Positions 24,081-35,480 of a stretch of 64,000 bases of DNA are shown here, piece by piece. Within the stretch, counting starts at the first letter, position 1. Each line of letters begins with the position of its first letter. The DNA comes from Limnoperna fortunei. Taxonomy: Eukaryota > Mollusca > Bivalvia > Mytilida > Modiolidae. The stretch is taken from contig OX104113.1 of the NCBI GenBank assembly GCA_944474755.1, positions 59,912,074 to 59,976,073 on the forward strand, read 5' to 3'. The notes under the pieces were generated by a model. It saw only the letters and a list, made by a program, of their open reading frames with translations, searched no databases and had not been told where the DNA came from. Both the position numbers and the translations under genes were made by a program.

Positions 24081-24084
24081 TGTT

Positions 24085-24445
24085 AAAGGTAGTTAGTCAT
24101 CTACTATTGATCACGCGCCTGTCAACACTGGTTGTGAGTTCCAGCCGTACTGCTGACAGGGTATTACTCTCTTTTTGTTTTTCTTTGTTTTTTTTGTTGC
24201 GCTCTTATGTTTATCTATATCGGGATTTGTAACTGTCCCTTGACTTTTGGCTCTTGTTGTTCGGTCGTTTTTTTACTATTTTTCTCGACTAAAGCCTGTA
24301 GTGACGGACTGCCAGTTTCCTGCCCAAGGTCGGGGTTTTCACCGAGTACCCCGGCTTCCTCCTGAGTTCAAAACTGTACGCCTCGTTAAAATTGAAATAT
24401 GACTAAAAGTGGCATTAAATCCAATTCAAACAAACGAAACAAACA
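24085..24445 (+). mobile_element. SINE with nested repeat insertion
   Basis: The head (GTTAAAGGTAGTTAGTCATC, TACTATTGATCACG, GTGAGTTCCAGCC) and body (GGTCGGGGTTTTCACCGAGT, then ATTCAAACAAACG) match the SINE family. About 24160-24280 is the reverse complement of the repeat at 6345-6486 and lies inside it. Confidence 0.6.
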
Positions 24446-24474
24446 ACACACCTTACATGCATTATTGTACATGT

Positions 24475-25010
24475 TGCTGGGCGCAAGAGCTGCCAAAAGG
24501 TGCACGTTAGCGAAACTCGTCGTTTTGGTGATCGAATCATCGAATATGTATGACCTGTCGATATGATACTTATTACATCGTGGGACATCATTTTGACTTT
24601 CCAAATCATAACTTAGACGACAAGAAAGTTACAATTATTGTTTACATTTCTTGGGCACGCATCAGCAGACATAAAACAGAACATCGTATGATTTTGCAGC
24701 TCTGTTCTTTCTCGGTATGTGTGAGTATACCTGCATCATACGCAACATTGTATATCTGTTGTGTGCAAGCACAGCCATAAAGTGAACATTGGCAAAATTT
24801 GTTGTCGTCTAGGTAATGGAATCGCCAAAACATGTATAAAACCTGTTGATATGATATTAATTTCCCTGTCAGAAATCATTTGGACCTTCCAAAAATAACT
24901 TATACAACATTAATTACAATTCGGTTTACATCCATTTAGCACACGCCGGTAAACATAAAACAGAACAAGGTAATTTATTTGCATCTTTTTTCTTTCTTTA
25001 CATGTTCGAG
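24475..25010. repeat. Tandem duplication (about 290 bp units)
   Basis: 24475-24740 and 24768-25010 share the order CAAGAGCTGCCA/CAAGCACAGCCA, GTCGATATGATA/GTTGATATGATA, CTTTCCAAATCATAACTTA/CTTCCAAAAATAACTTA and the ACATAAAACAGAACA stretch. A related piece lies at 9590-9690. Confidence 0.6.
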
Positions 25011-25223
25011 TAGTAGAACCATCACAAACACATTTTCAATAAAGAAAACAAAACAACGAATTTATATAGAGAAATGTATTATCGTTTTTTACGATCATAT
25101 TCTATAACACTGCGAAGAAGAATGAATTGGTTCTGAGAAGTGAGCTTTACTTCCAGCTGCATATGGACCACTTGTATTGTGCTCTATGATTGCCTGCTTT
25201 AACGTGCCTTAATCAGATATCAT

Positions 25224-25338
25224 TTAAGAACGATTCTTGCATTGCACTGAGGATGCTTCTATAGAATGGGTTATAGCTCGCAAACCAGAGACGTTCTTGT
25301 TTCCATTTATACTTCCAGGTTCGCTTGGATCAACCGGT
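25224..25338 (-). CDS. Candidate terminal exon (hypothetical)
   Basis: On minus, a pyrimidine-rich acceptor (TTTCTTTCTTTCAAG) is followed by 115 nt open to a TAA: PVDPSEPGSINGNKN... ending QCKNRS. The composition looks protein-like (Ser/Pro/Asn, low Lys-Ile bias), but no upstream exon was found. It lies about 260 bp downstream of receptor paralog 3 and could be an alternative 3' exon, another gene, or chance. Confidence 0.25.
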
Positions 25339-25593
25339 CTTGAAAGAAAGAAAAACACATAAATTATCCTCTGCTTATTAACTTATAAACGTTTATTTGA
25401 TCACTGTTACACGTAACTGATAATACTGATTTCTGTTTGCAGGTAAACATAATGTTTCCATGTTATGTTTATGATGAACAAGAAAACAAAAGCATAAATG
25501 TTAACGCTATGCAGTAAATGCCTTCGTGTTCTATGTTAATTCAATGTAAATGGTTCCCCAAATTGAAGCAAACAGTGTTTATATTCATCTGTT

Positions 25594-26787
25594 TTATCTT
25601 TTTTCATAGTCACGCTTCACAAAAATGATTAATGTAACCACTGCCTCTAACAGAAGTTCAAAGATAAGAACACTTACTGAAATTCTGTCGATCCAATGGG
25701 TCGTATTTTTCCTGTCAAGTGCTTGGTATATTTTGTCACTATGGTTCTGTATATAGCTGCGACAAGACGTTGTGCTTGTATCATTTCGCACGGTTAAATT
25801 AGGGTTATTGTTATCTCTATGGAACAATACAATTGTCAGAATTACAACTGTTAATGTGGCAGCACTAGTTAATAACTGAATTACTAAAAATATCATAAAC
25901 AGTCCAAACTCATTCGTTGCCGGAAGGGAATTAGAAGCCATTGACATGACCACTACGAAAGTAAGAAACAATGTTACTGAAAAAGAGGTTCGCTCTCCAG
26001 ATTCAATTGGTAATATAAAAGCAAATATATTAACAATACTGACGAGGACAATTGGTAAGACTAAAGTGATACATAAAAACAATGGACTTCTCATAATGTG
26101 GATTTCAAAGACCATTAAAGGGTAGCCGTCTTGCATATATGTAAATGATGATACATTTCGTAAAGTCCACTCAGCACTTTGATCGAGCCATAGTAAGGAA
26201 TCCGTATAAATATTAACTTGTTCACGTATGACATATTTGATTTCCGGAAATTCAGGATAAAGTTTAATTTTGCATATTTGATCATCGGCGGGAAAGTAGT
26301 ACATACTTGCCTCACATGATATTTCTACAGTTCCACCAATTTCAAAAAATGCATTGCCAGTATGATCATACAAAACATATGATGTATCGTAATCAAAGTC
26401 ATTGTCAAAAACGTAATATGTCCGTTTCTTCGCGCTATTTGATATAATCAATTTTGGTATCCATACGTCCTTTAACGGAAGTTTTATTTCTAATATTCCA
26501 CCACTTTCCGTTATATTCCAGCGGATGCATTCGTCATTCCATCGTTGGATAAATGTTCCATAGAACGAAAAAATACCACGTGTTTCATCAAAATTTAAAA
26601 TCAGCTCAATAAAAGGTTTTATGCTTACTTCGACTAGCTCGCTCTGGTTTTTTCTCGGTAAGATATGTTTTGAGTAATTTGTTAAGAGTTTGTTAGCAAG
26701 TAATCGTTTTTTAAGAAAATCGTCCATATTGTGAGAATCACCATGTCCTCTGTAAACAAGCATAAGCAAAAGAACGAATGGAACCAT
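25594..26787 (-). CDS. Intronless Cys-loop ligand-gated ion channel subunit, paralog 3
   Basis: The 397-aa protein starts with the signal peptide MVPFVLLLMLVYRGHGDS. Cys-loop is CEASMYYFPADDQIC. M1-M4 and the short loop are as in paralogs 1 and 2; the C-terminus is three residues longer (ends RDYEKR). M2 carries Glu -1', Leu 9' and Asn 20' (ASNSLP). Again there are no loop C vicinal cysteines and no classical loop B aromatic, so it is an orphan receptor subunit. Several N-glycosylation sequons lie in the extracellular domain (NYS, NQS, NIT, NVS). No introns. Same strand as the other copies, as expected for tandem duplication of an intronless, probably retroposed, ancestor. Confidence 0.93.
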   Translation of the reverse strand: MVPFVLLLMLVYRGHGDSHNMDDFLKKRLLANKLLTNYSKHILPRKNQSELVEVSIKPFIELILNFDETRGIFSFYGTFIQRWNDECIRWNITESGGILEIKLPLKDVWIPKLIISNSAKKRTYYVFDNDFDYDTSYVLYDHTGNAFFEIGGTVEISCEASMYYFPADDQICKIKLYPEFPEIKYVIREQVNIYTDSLLWLDQSAEWTLRNVSSFTYMQDGYPLMVFEIHIMRSPLFLCITLVLPIVLVSIVNIFAFILPIESGERTSFSVTLFLTFVVVMSMASNSLPATNEFGLFMIFLVIQLLTSAATLTVVILTIVLFHRDNNNPNLTVRNDTSTTSCRSYIQNHSDKIYQALDRKNTTHWIDRISVSVLIFELLLEAVVTLIIFVKRDYEKR

Positions 26788-27350
26788 GTCTAGTGTATAA
26801 TAGTTTGCTTCAATAAATATACCTCACCTAAGTCGATGCTGTTAACAAATAATAATGTCAATAACGACTGGTCCGTGTTATAATTTATTGATTAAAATGG
26901 AACCACAATGTATAAAAAGAATGGTTTGAACCATTTAGGTATTTGAACAATTCATAAATTAATGTTTTTTCTCGGGAAATGGTAACATTTTGTTATGTAA
27001 AATTAATGGAATATGAAGCTTTTAAAAAAATCGATTGTCTTATTGTTGAATAAATAAATAGAAACAAAATAGAACCAACATAAAAAAAAACTTACACCTT
27101 GGAAATCCATTGAAATACTCTGAAGGAATAATTTCATTTAGGACTTGTTCACAAAATCTTTGGATTAAATAACTCCAGAATCCCGCTGAGGGAAAGCAAA
27201 AATTTGACAGTGTTAAAAATTTAATTCAAACAGTGTTGGGCTTAATTTGTAGACGTATATATAAATATTTGATATTAACCCTGTATTTCTGATGTTTCAG
27301 AAATACGCTGGATAGATATATTATATGGTTGTCACAATACTTAGACGTTT

Positions 27351-27372
27351 GTATATATATATATATATATAT
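27351..27372. repeat. (TA)n microsatellite
   Basis: Uninterrupted TA dinucleotides between GTTTG and TTTGTC. Confidence 0.9.
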
Positions 27373-27746
27373 TTGTCTATTTATATATGCCCGACATCTG
27401 ATTGTATCGATGACGTATCGCTGGAGAGATTTTGGACCGTTTGTCTCGCAGATATACTATCAACAATTTGTCAGCAATATTAATGCGTCCACGCCATTAA
27501 AAATAAAGAAGAAATAGGCCGCTCCCATTTTTGCAACTGCAACTTTTTGTTATTGAAGGAAAACTAATATTTTTAAATAGTAAATAAAACATGAAATTTA
27601 ATATGTAAAGGAAATTGTTAAAGAAGAACTCACTAGATATACATATAACGAATATAATTATCAATTTTTCTTTGTAATTTTTGAAATATTGAGTTAAAAG
27701 TCGTACTTCCCAAAATATATAACTGTTCAAAAGTTTTAAGCAATAG

Positions 27747-30230
27747 TTTAGTTTAAACATATTTTATTTGTACAATGAACAAACAGGATCAGACACAAGT
27801 AATACTTATGAAGTCTTCTCCGTTTAAAATATGATATATGGACATGGTGACATAACATGAATTACATTCAATTATACAAAAAATAAAGAAAGAATCATTT
27901 ATAAAAAAACAAAGAAAGAATAATTAGAACAATGACAGGAAAAAGGATAAGGAATGAAAGGGTTGTAGAAGAACTGATGACGCTTCGTGTGTTGTTGTCG
28001 CTCGATGATATAGCTACTCTTTTAAACAACAAGGAATTGTTTAGATTTCTTCATAAATTCATAAACATTAGTAAATATCATTTCATTTTCGTCTTGTGAA
28101 AGTTCATTGCTGCCATTAAATACGAGATTTAAGTTGACTGCTGTATTGTTTGGTAACCAGTTTAAGCCGGTAAATAAGTCTCTTTTCTTCTCTTATACTC
28201 TGTACATTCAGAAAAAATGATACTGGGTTTCTAGGCTGTTGCCACATTTACAGGAAGGGTTTGATATAATGTTAACAGTGTACAAATCATAGTTTAAGAA
28301 GGACGCATTACATCTCATCTGAGTTAATATAATATTTAGTTTTCTTGGACCAAAATAGTAATGAGGAGGTACATTGTTTTTAATACTGTTACATTTAAGA
28401 ATCGATTTAAATTTTGAAACTGAATCTACATTTCTGATAGAGGAGTCTAGTTTGTTTCATTCAGGTACTGTAGAGGGAATAAAGGAATCAATAGTTAGAG
28501 ATAATTTACAGAATGGAACAATAATGTCTTCTCAGTTTCTTAGAGAATAGTCAGTTATACTTTGAATTGAGGGGGGAATAAGTTCACATAAGTATGGAGG
28601 GGCAATCTTTTGGGTAATAGTATAAAACATTTGAAGTTTTCTTCTATTCCTTCTATCTTTTAAAGTCTCCCACCCTACTTCATAATAAATTCTTTTCTCG
28701 GTTTTAGTAAATAGTGGTAACCCTGTTACAATTCTAGCTGCCTCTAATTGAATTCGTTCTAGTTTATATGTATAAATTGTACCACAATTGTCCCAAACTT
28801 CACATGCATATTCTAAAAGTGGTCTAATATACACCAAATATAATGTTTCTAGAGTCCTTCTACTAATATAAAATTTTACCTTCATAATATTAAGGTGACG
28901 GGCAGCACTTGATAAAATGTTCCATCACAACTGAAAGTAACTCCTAGATGTTTATGGATATTTACTACGGGTATATCTTGGTCATTCAAACTGAATTCTA
29001 GATTGGGGGGTTCTATATTAGAAATCATTAAGATTTCAGTTTTATTCGGATTAAAACTCATCAGCCATTTTTTGGACCATAGATATAACTTTGTTAAATC
29101 ATGATCAATGACATACTTGATCTGTTGTGGGTCATAGTGGGAATAACCGAACGATGTATCGTCAGCAAATAGTCTCGTGAGGGATATGAGATTTTCTTAT
29201 ATGTCATTAATAAACAAAATAAATAGTAACGGCCCAAGTACAGACCCTTAGGGGAATCCGGCTCAAAGACTGCAAAGAGGAGATGAAGCATTTTTAATTA
29301 TAACTTTTTGTTGTCTTCCATTAAGATAACTTTCAAACCATTTCAGTAGATTTCCGTTTACCCCATAAGCTTTCATTTTGTGCAATAGGCCTTTATGCCA
29401 AACTTTATCAAAGGCTTTGGAAAAGTAACAAAATACGAAGCAGTTGATTTCTTTCTTTTCAAGTGTTTTAAGTGTACAATTGTAAAGTTCTAGTAATTGG
29501 TGAACCGTAGAATATTTGGGGCGAAAACTTGACTGATATTCATAAATTAGATTATTTATTGCCAAATGGTTATAAACATGTTTATAAACTATTATTTCCA
29601 TAACCTTTCCAATACAACTAATGAGGGAAATGGGGCGATAATTTGATGGTAGTAAAGATTCTTCTTTCTTGAAGATCGGAATCACGTTTGCAGTCTTCCA
29701 GCAGGAGGGAAATTTACATTGTGAAAGTGACTTGTTAAATATAATTTGTAGAGGTATAGCAATTTTATCTGGACTAATTTTTTATGACTAAAAGTATCAG
29801 GAACTGATGCCTGTTTGAGGTTTAAAGCATTAATTATATCAATAATTTCACTTACTTCAACATAAATATTATAGATTCCTTTATCAGCTTTTATCTCATA
29901 ATCTGGAGTTTTGTCGTTGTCGTCATCAAGTTTGAAACAGAACAAAAGTATTGATTTAAAATCGCACATTTCTCGTTGTCCTCGTATGCCATTTCACGAA
30001 GCGATTGGTCATTTATAGTATTCTTGATTGGTGGAATATTAAAAGAGCTTTTCTAAGATTTTATCAACATTTTCATGATTTTCCAATATATTTTTGGATT
30101 AGAGGCATTTTCCAGAATAAAATTGTCTATGTTATTTTGAAATACTTCTTTTACAGCTTTTTTCATGTTATTAAACTTTAAGCAATAATTTAGCTCTTTG
30201 TACCTTTTAGCATTTTGGATTATGTAAAGA
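27747..30230 (-). mobile_element. LINE family A, copy 2 (longer, degenerate)
   Basis: The same 3' terminus as 20822-22204 begins at 27747. Minus-strand coding in frames broken by stops: linker (NAKRYKEL, NPKIYW, 30230-30070); RT (IPIFKKEESLLPSNYRPISL, SFRPKYSTVHQLLELYNC, FSKAFDKVWHKGLLHK, 29690-29370); FADDTSFGYSHYD and KWLMSFNPNKTEI (29170-29040); LYLVYIRPLLEYACEVWDNC and VGWETLKDRRNRRKLQMFY (28850-28620). The C-terminal Cys region lies at 28200-28330. No endonuclease is seen upstream, so the copy is 5'-truncated near 30230. Not functional. Confidence 0.88.
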
Positions 30231-30499
30231 AAAACAACGGGTGTTAGAATATGTATAGAAATTTAAAGAAGGTGAGTTTTTTCTTTTGATCTAGTAAACA
30301 CTGAATGTATGTCAACAATCACTGCAAAGAACGATAGACTCTATTTTGTATGACATTTTGTACATTTCACTTGATGAACGTCAACTATATCATAACTAAC
30401 TTCTAAAAATTTAACAATCAACAACACGACTATTTCGTGGAAGAAATTATTGCGTAAAATAAGATAATAAAGTTTAAAAACAATTTCTTCTTTGTTAAT

Positions 30500-30652
30500 G
30501 AAATTTGCATCATTGGCGCAGAGTAATGCTAATACAATAATGACATTTTTATTTGCCCCGAGTATTGCTCATACAATAAAGACATTTTTATTTGCATCGG
30601 GTAATGCTAATAATGAAGTTTTTATTTGCACCGAGTATAGCTTATGTTTTAG
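30500..30652 (+). repeat. Three-unit minisatellite (about 45 bp)
   Basis: Three units with GAGTAATGCTAATACAATAA / GAGTATTGCTCATACAATAA / GGGTAATGCTAATAATGAAG, each followed by an ATTTTTATTTGC-type block. It yields a repetitive 90-codon ORF with no gene evidence. Confidence 0.7.
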
Positions 30653-31255
30653 TAGATTGAATAAACATGCTCATATTAATATCTTTGTTATGACAAATCA
30701 ATTAAGGAAAAACAGGCAGATGTTTAATTGGTTGCAGTTAATCTTACAAAGATACTATTTTTAAGACAGGAGATACTTGTAGGTCTTGTTTCAAACAAAA
30801 CACTACCTGCTGGTATCTGCTATTAGCTTGTCTGCAAACAAAAGATTTGTTCTAACATTTGAGTTCGTATCCTGATAAATTAATGGCATCTCCTTAACAT
30901 TCCAAATGCATGAAACAAAACCTGGTGATATTAGAAAATTTTGTTTACTTTAAAAAAGGTGCCTCTCAAAAGAAAAGAAAAATTGCACGTCCATAAATCA
31001 CAATAGGCTATAAATGGTCTTGAGTTTATTTGTTAAGGACTGAAGATATCGTTTTATGTAGCTAGTCTTGGATTCAATTACGCTTTTCGGTTAAGAGTTG
31101 TTTTGTAACGTTACTTTAACAAGATGTGTCGTCTCGAGTGTGTAGATACCGGGGAGTAAAAAAATCAAACACTGAGTTCCTATAGCAACTAGTGCTTCAC
31201 CTATTCATATTCTAAACTCGTGAAAAAATAAAAGATGCCAATTTCTTTGACCATT

Positions 31256-31497
31256 TTGTTTGTTTATTTGTTTGAATGTTGTTTAACCTTTCAGAAATTT
31301 TTGGCTGTATCACGTCGTCCAATTTTTTGGGAGAGTAGGAAGCTGAAGTAACCGGTAAAAACCCGGCTCTTCGGTTGGAAAACTTGAAATCCTTTTCAAT
31401 TAAGATTGTAGTCGAGCACATCCTGACCGCATTAAGGCTCAAACATGCAACCTCGGTGTTGGCAAGCACGTGTTTAACCACTAATCCACCGAGGCCC
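31256..31497 (-). mobile_element. tRNA-derived SINE
   Basis: On minus: GGCCTCGGTGGATTAGTGG (A box region), GGTTGCATGTTTGAGCCTT (B box region), GACGTGATACAGCC, tail GTTAAACAACATTCAAAC. Confidence 0.75.
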
Positions 31498-31574
31498 TTT
31501 CATTGACGAACTCAGAAAAAACAAGAACAAACGAACAAAAACTTGATACAAAACGACTAAGTTTCAGATGAATA

Positions 31575-32330
31575 TACGTTTTGGGGAATTAATAAAGCAT
31601 CACCAATCTTCAGAAATCTTGATGTTCTTAAATCTTTGTCCGACATTCATGACAAATATGTTGTTGTGCCAGCAGATAAGTCCCCTAACAACATTACTTT
31701 TATCTGCAAAAACATTACATAAAGTGTTTAATTAATGAGTTAGGCATCGACAGTTCACTTGGCAATCCTACTTACACATTCACTGCGCTTTCAAAAGAGG
31801 AGATTATTGAAAATCACAAATTGGTATTGGCATCCTTTGGTCTCAAAATCAAATTCGAAGATTGTGATCTCCCCTTATTGTATTGGATACCAAAACTTCA
31901 CAAAATTCCATACAAACAGCGTTTTATAGCAGGATCGTCTAAGTGTACTACCAAAACACTATCGCGACTCCTGACCACTATTTTAACAACAATAAAAACG
32001 GAACTTCAAAAATACAGCGACACTTTCTACTCCAAGAGTGGAATAAATGAAATGTGGATATTAAAAAATTCAAAAGACCTGATAGACATCTTGAGGTCTG
32101 GAACTCTTTCCCATTGTAACAGCATTAAAACATTAGATTTAGTTATTAGTCATGACAGAACTTACTTCGTCATCAATGACTCTAAATCTAATACTAAATA
32201 TACTAAAGACCAAATCTGTTATATGATCAGATTGACAACATATTCGTCTTGTTTGGAGGACAGGTTTTTCAACAGACTGTTTGTATTCCAGTTGGTACTC
32301 TGTTTTCTTTGCTATTTTTCTTGTCAAATG
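31575..32330 (+). pseudogene. Penelope-like element RT fragment
   Basis: Reads KYVVVPADKSPNNITFICK (31660-31710, then a frame break), LGIDSSLGNPTYTFTALSKEE, LPLLYWIPKLHKIPYKQRFI, SSKCTTKTLSRLLTTILT, WILKNSKDLIDILRSG, and near 32280 a frameshifted VCIPVGT (normally IPMGTNCAPLLAD). These are hallmark blocks of Penelope-like RTs. The fragment stops before motif C, where a minus-strand retrozyme begins. Non-functional. Confidence 0.8.
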
Positions 32331-32333
32331 TAC

Positions 32334-32381
32334 TACGCCAGAAACTCGCGTTTCGTCTAATAAAACTCATCAGTGGCGCTC
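32334..32381 (-). ncRNA. Hammerhead-like motif (minus strand)
   Basis: GAGCGCCA, then CTGATGA, GTTTTATTAGAC (stem II), GAAA, CGCGAGTTTC, then TGGCGT. Stem I is good (GCGCCA/TGGCGT) and the CTGATGA and GAAA core boxes are intact. The expected GUC cleavage triplet reads TTC with altered stem III, so cleavage activity is doubtful. Confidence 0.6.
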
Positions 32382-32722
32382 AAACTTTCATAATTTTTTA
32401 TTAAAATCCAATTTACTAAGATGTTGTAGAGCTATTATCATCCAAATTTCAGAATGTTGTACCCAATCCGGCTCAGGCCATCTATACTTTTGGACAGAAA
32501 AACTTAAGAATTTAAATAATTTTCGAAATTTCAGGCAGTGAATTTAGGCAAAGACTATATAGCTGAAGGAATCAACGATATTCTTGTCAACATCGACGTT
32601 TGACTATTTGGCTGATTATATCTTTTTGGACTTAGTCCACAGCAGAGGCAAATTGTCTCAACAAAAATGCCATAAATTCCATTATTATTATAGTTACTAT
32701 GCCAAACGCGCGTTTCGACTGG
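32334..32722 (-). mobile_element. Retrozyme-like element (hammerhead unit), minus strand
   Basis: On minus, the end of a hammerhead-like block (GTCGAAACGCGCGTTTGGCA, 32722-32703) is followed by about 320 nt of body and a more complete hammerhead-like block at 32381-32334. The repeat period is about 364 nt. The body shares landmarks in order with 54855-55180 (GCCTCTGCTG-TGGAC, TTGATTC-TTCAG, ATAATA-CAGCTCTACAAC). Retrozymes are small non-coding retroelements flanked by self-cleaving hammerheads and are known from mussels; here the family is inferred. Confidence 0.7.
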
Positions 32723-32729
32723 TTAGACT

Positions 32730-35250
32730 AGGTCACACCTAAACCTGTTTGTCTTCATGATATTCAACAACAACACTCACTAGACCCAAGGCATATGTTT
32801 CATTTTCAATTAGTTTTGGTAGCAGCCGATAGCAGCACCACAAAACATAGCCTTAAATCCTGAAAATGTTGATTTTAACTGTGTTAAGGGTACTAGAAAA
32901 AACGTGAAATTCCTGAAAATATACAAGTATATTTCTAAAACTTACTTCCCTATCAATTCAGGCAAAATAAAACTTAATTAACCATGTCATAAACTGATCT
33001 AGACTTTACATGACTATAATAGTGAAAAAAGAGTCGGCGACATTAATCCCAGACTATGCTCCACAAGTAGTCAGCAACCATCATATTTCAGAAATCGCCT
33101 TTGATACAGCACAGTAACGACGTCATATCAAACGAAAAACAATCTAGAAAAAAATCCAGTTAATGGAAATATCATGGCATACAAATTAATAAATATGTAT
33201 TACTAATCTAATGAACTTAAATTTATCGGACATTAACGTTTCTAAACAAAAATATTATTATCACATTAACAACACTTTAATGAAAGTTTAAATTGTTGAC
33301 CGCCAATTGTAATTATAAAGTTGCTACAGTTTACATGAAAGCAAGTTGTCTTCTTTCTAACTTATTAAAAAACTATTCTTTTTTGTGAGTTACTTGTGGT
33401 ATGTGAGTAGTTACTTGGTGTTGCACAATTGAGTACTGAATACATTGATACTTTCAATGTTTTCATTTAGTAGCTTCTTTTGAAATCTTGTACATTCAAA
33501 CTAAAAATATATCAAAAAGCATTTCCAATATGCGATTTGGTAATTTAACAGCTTTACGATAAAGTTTAGTACAATACAATGTAAATATTTCATTTCCCAC
33601 TATGTCAATATTGTCGTTTTGTGGAAAACCAAACGTTACTCTGTAATGAATCATGCTTCCGAATCATCACCTTTGTCCCGAAATAAAAAAATGAAGGTAG
33701 AACTTTAAATGGTTTTTGATTTGTTGTGTCAATCGTAGAATAATTTACTATTGAGTATATTTAGTAATAATGTTTGCGTCATAAATAACTTTGCATGTCG
33801 TGCTGGACGTATATTAATTTTATAGCCTCATAATAAAAGTTAAATAAAAAATTTAATATATATCGTTATCCCTAGTTTAGATTGTCTATTTGTATAAGAT
33901 TCCTAGATTAGAACGTGTAGCCAATCAAAGAAAATCTTTAAATGGTAAGTATATATAGTAAAAATAATCACAAATTTGGCTTGTTCTGCTTAAAAAATAA
34001 AAAAAAGTTATTGCATCACGATAACGACAACATGTAATACAATTGAAATAAAATATTTACTTGTTACCCATTTTCTTTTAAATCCATCATAACCGGGTAA
34101 TGATTCATATCCTGGGCACTTTTGATCCCCAATCAATAATGTGCAAATCCATGTTTAGAAATTGGGCAACTAATCAAAGTAAAGCATTGTAATGTTCTTC
34201 GATCTGTAGTGTTTTTCATGTGTTTGAACACGTATTAGACAAAGTTTTGTTACATAAAAAAATCATTTTTCTAATCTTACACTAAAGATTGACATCACTC
34301 AGAATAGTACAAACCGCATAAATATCTATGCGACACACTCAGTGAATCAGACTCCGTATATCCACGTTCGTTTCTTTATATATATTAACATTACATTAAG
34401 CGATATTGCATACAATCTTTACTTAGGCGTTCATAACGTTTTACAATCAAAATTTGCTTTCGTTCCGAGTTGAATTTGATTTCGAAATGAATAATTTAAT
34501 AATATATGTTTTAAGGGTGGTGTTATCGCAAAATATGATCATTTGTGGTATTTTTAACAAGAAGATTTACATATCAAAACAAAGATACATCAACCTATAA
34601 ATTGCTTGTTAGAGAGCAAATAGTCAAAAGGCAAAATCCAAGTAATGAAAATATAATTGCAAAGGATAAAAGATTGCGCACAGACAGAACAAGAAATAAA
34701 ACATAAAAACATACAGCAAATAAGAAATAACAAGAACCCTCGATTCAAAGCGGTGATATAAGGTACATCTGTCGTCTTTGTCAGGTCAAAATTGGTGAGA
34801 GATTATCAACGAGTGGACAAAAGTAAGTGTTCTACGAATATGGGTTACTTTCTGTGTGCTTTTATTCTTTAACTACTCAAAACGGCAATCATTAAAATTT
34901 TGCTAGACAACAATAATTAGACTGTATAAACCTTTTACTTAGCAAGAATCTTCTGAAGAAATTGCAGGGCAAAGCAAATCTGATAAGCTGTAATTTTTAT
35001 TCTATATGTTGTTGCTAGGGTAACTAGACAATGGCTGATTTATTATATAAAATTATCGCAGCAAAAGTCAATTTGTTACAAGTAAACAACAGTGGCATAG
35101 TATAAAACATAAACAGGTTAGCGTATCTAAAGTTTTTCTACTTGATTTTCGTAATAAAAATAAAAAACAATGCAAGCAAATAAATTTTTCCAAAGGGGGT
35201 TTGACATTTAGTATAAGTTGTATAATTTAGAGTTTAACAAACATTTCAAT
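32730..35250. other. Intergenic
   Basis: 33200-33400 is a duplicon flank (GAAAGTTTAAATTGTTGACC) shared with 1.6 kb and 23.9 kb. No gene or motif recognised elsewhere; very AT-rich. Confidence 0.3.
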
Positions 35251-35257
35251 TATTAGA

Positions 35258-35480
35258 TTACTTTAAACTGTTTGTTGCGTCTTTAATTTCAAGCTCATGT
35301 GGAAAAGTCACCATAATGTGCTCATAGTAATAAATTCTATCTATAAAGTTACCAAAACATGAATTAATATTGTTACTAAAGGATAGGACATCAAGTATAT
35401 AGCTATTGCTGAAATTTAGCAATTGTCTTCCTCTGTCAAAAAGACCTCGATTGAAACTTATCTTGTTTGCATAAAAAATA
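35258..35480 (-). pseudogene. Penelope-like RT motif C fragment
   Basis: Minus-strand NFSNSYILDVLSFSNN, then FGNFIDRIYY and PHELEIKDATNS match the YIDDVLS...FIDRIYP.ELEIKDTT region of Penelope-like RTs. The catalytic YIDD reads YILD. A short insertion follows RIYY. Dead fragment. Confidence 0.6.

Noticed and set aside
30177..30193. TTTAAGCAATA match to 27735-27746 as target duplication of LINE copy 2
   Set aside because: LINE-like coding (KRYKELNYCLKFNNMKK) runs through and beyond 30177, so the element does not end there; the match is probably chance.
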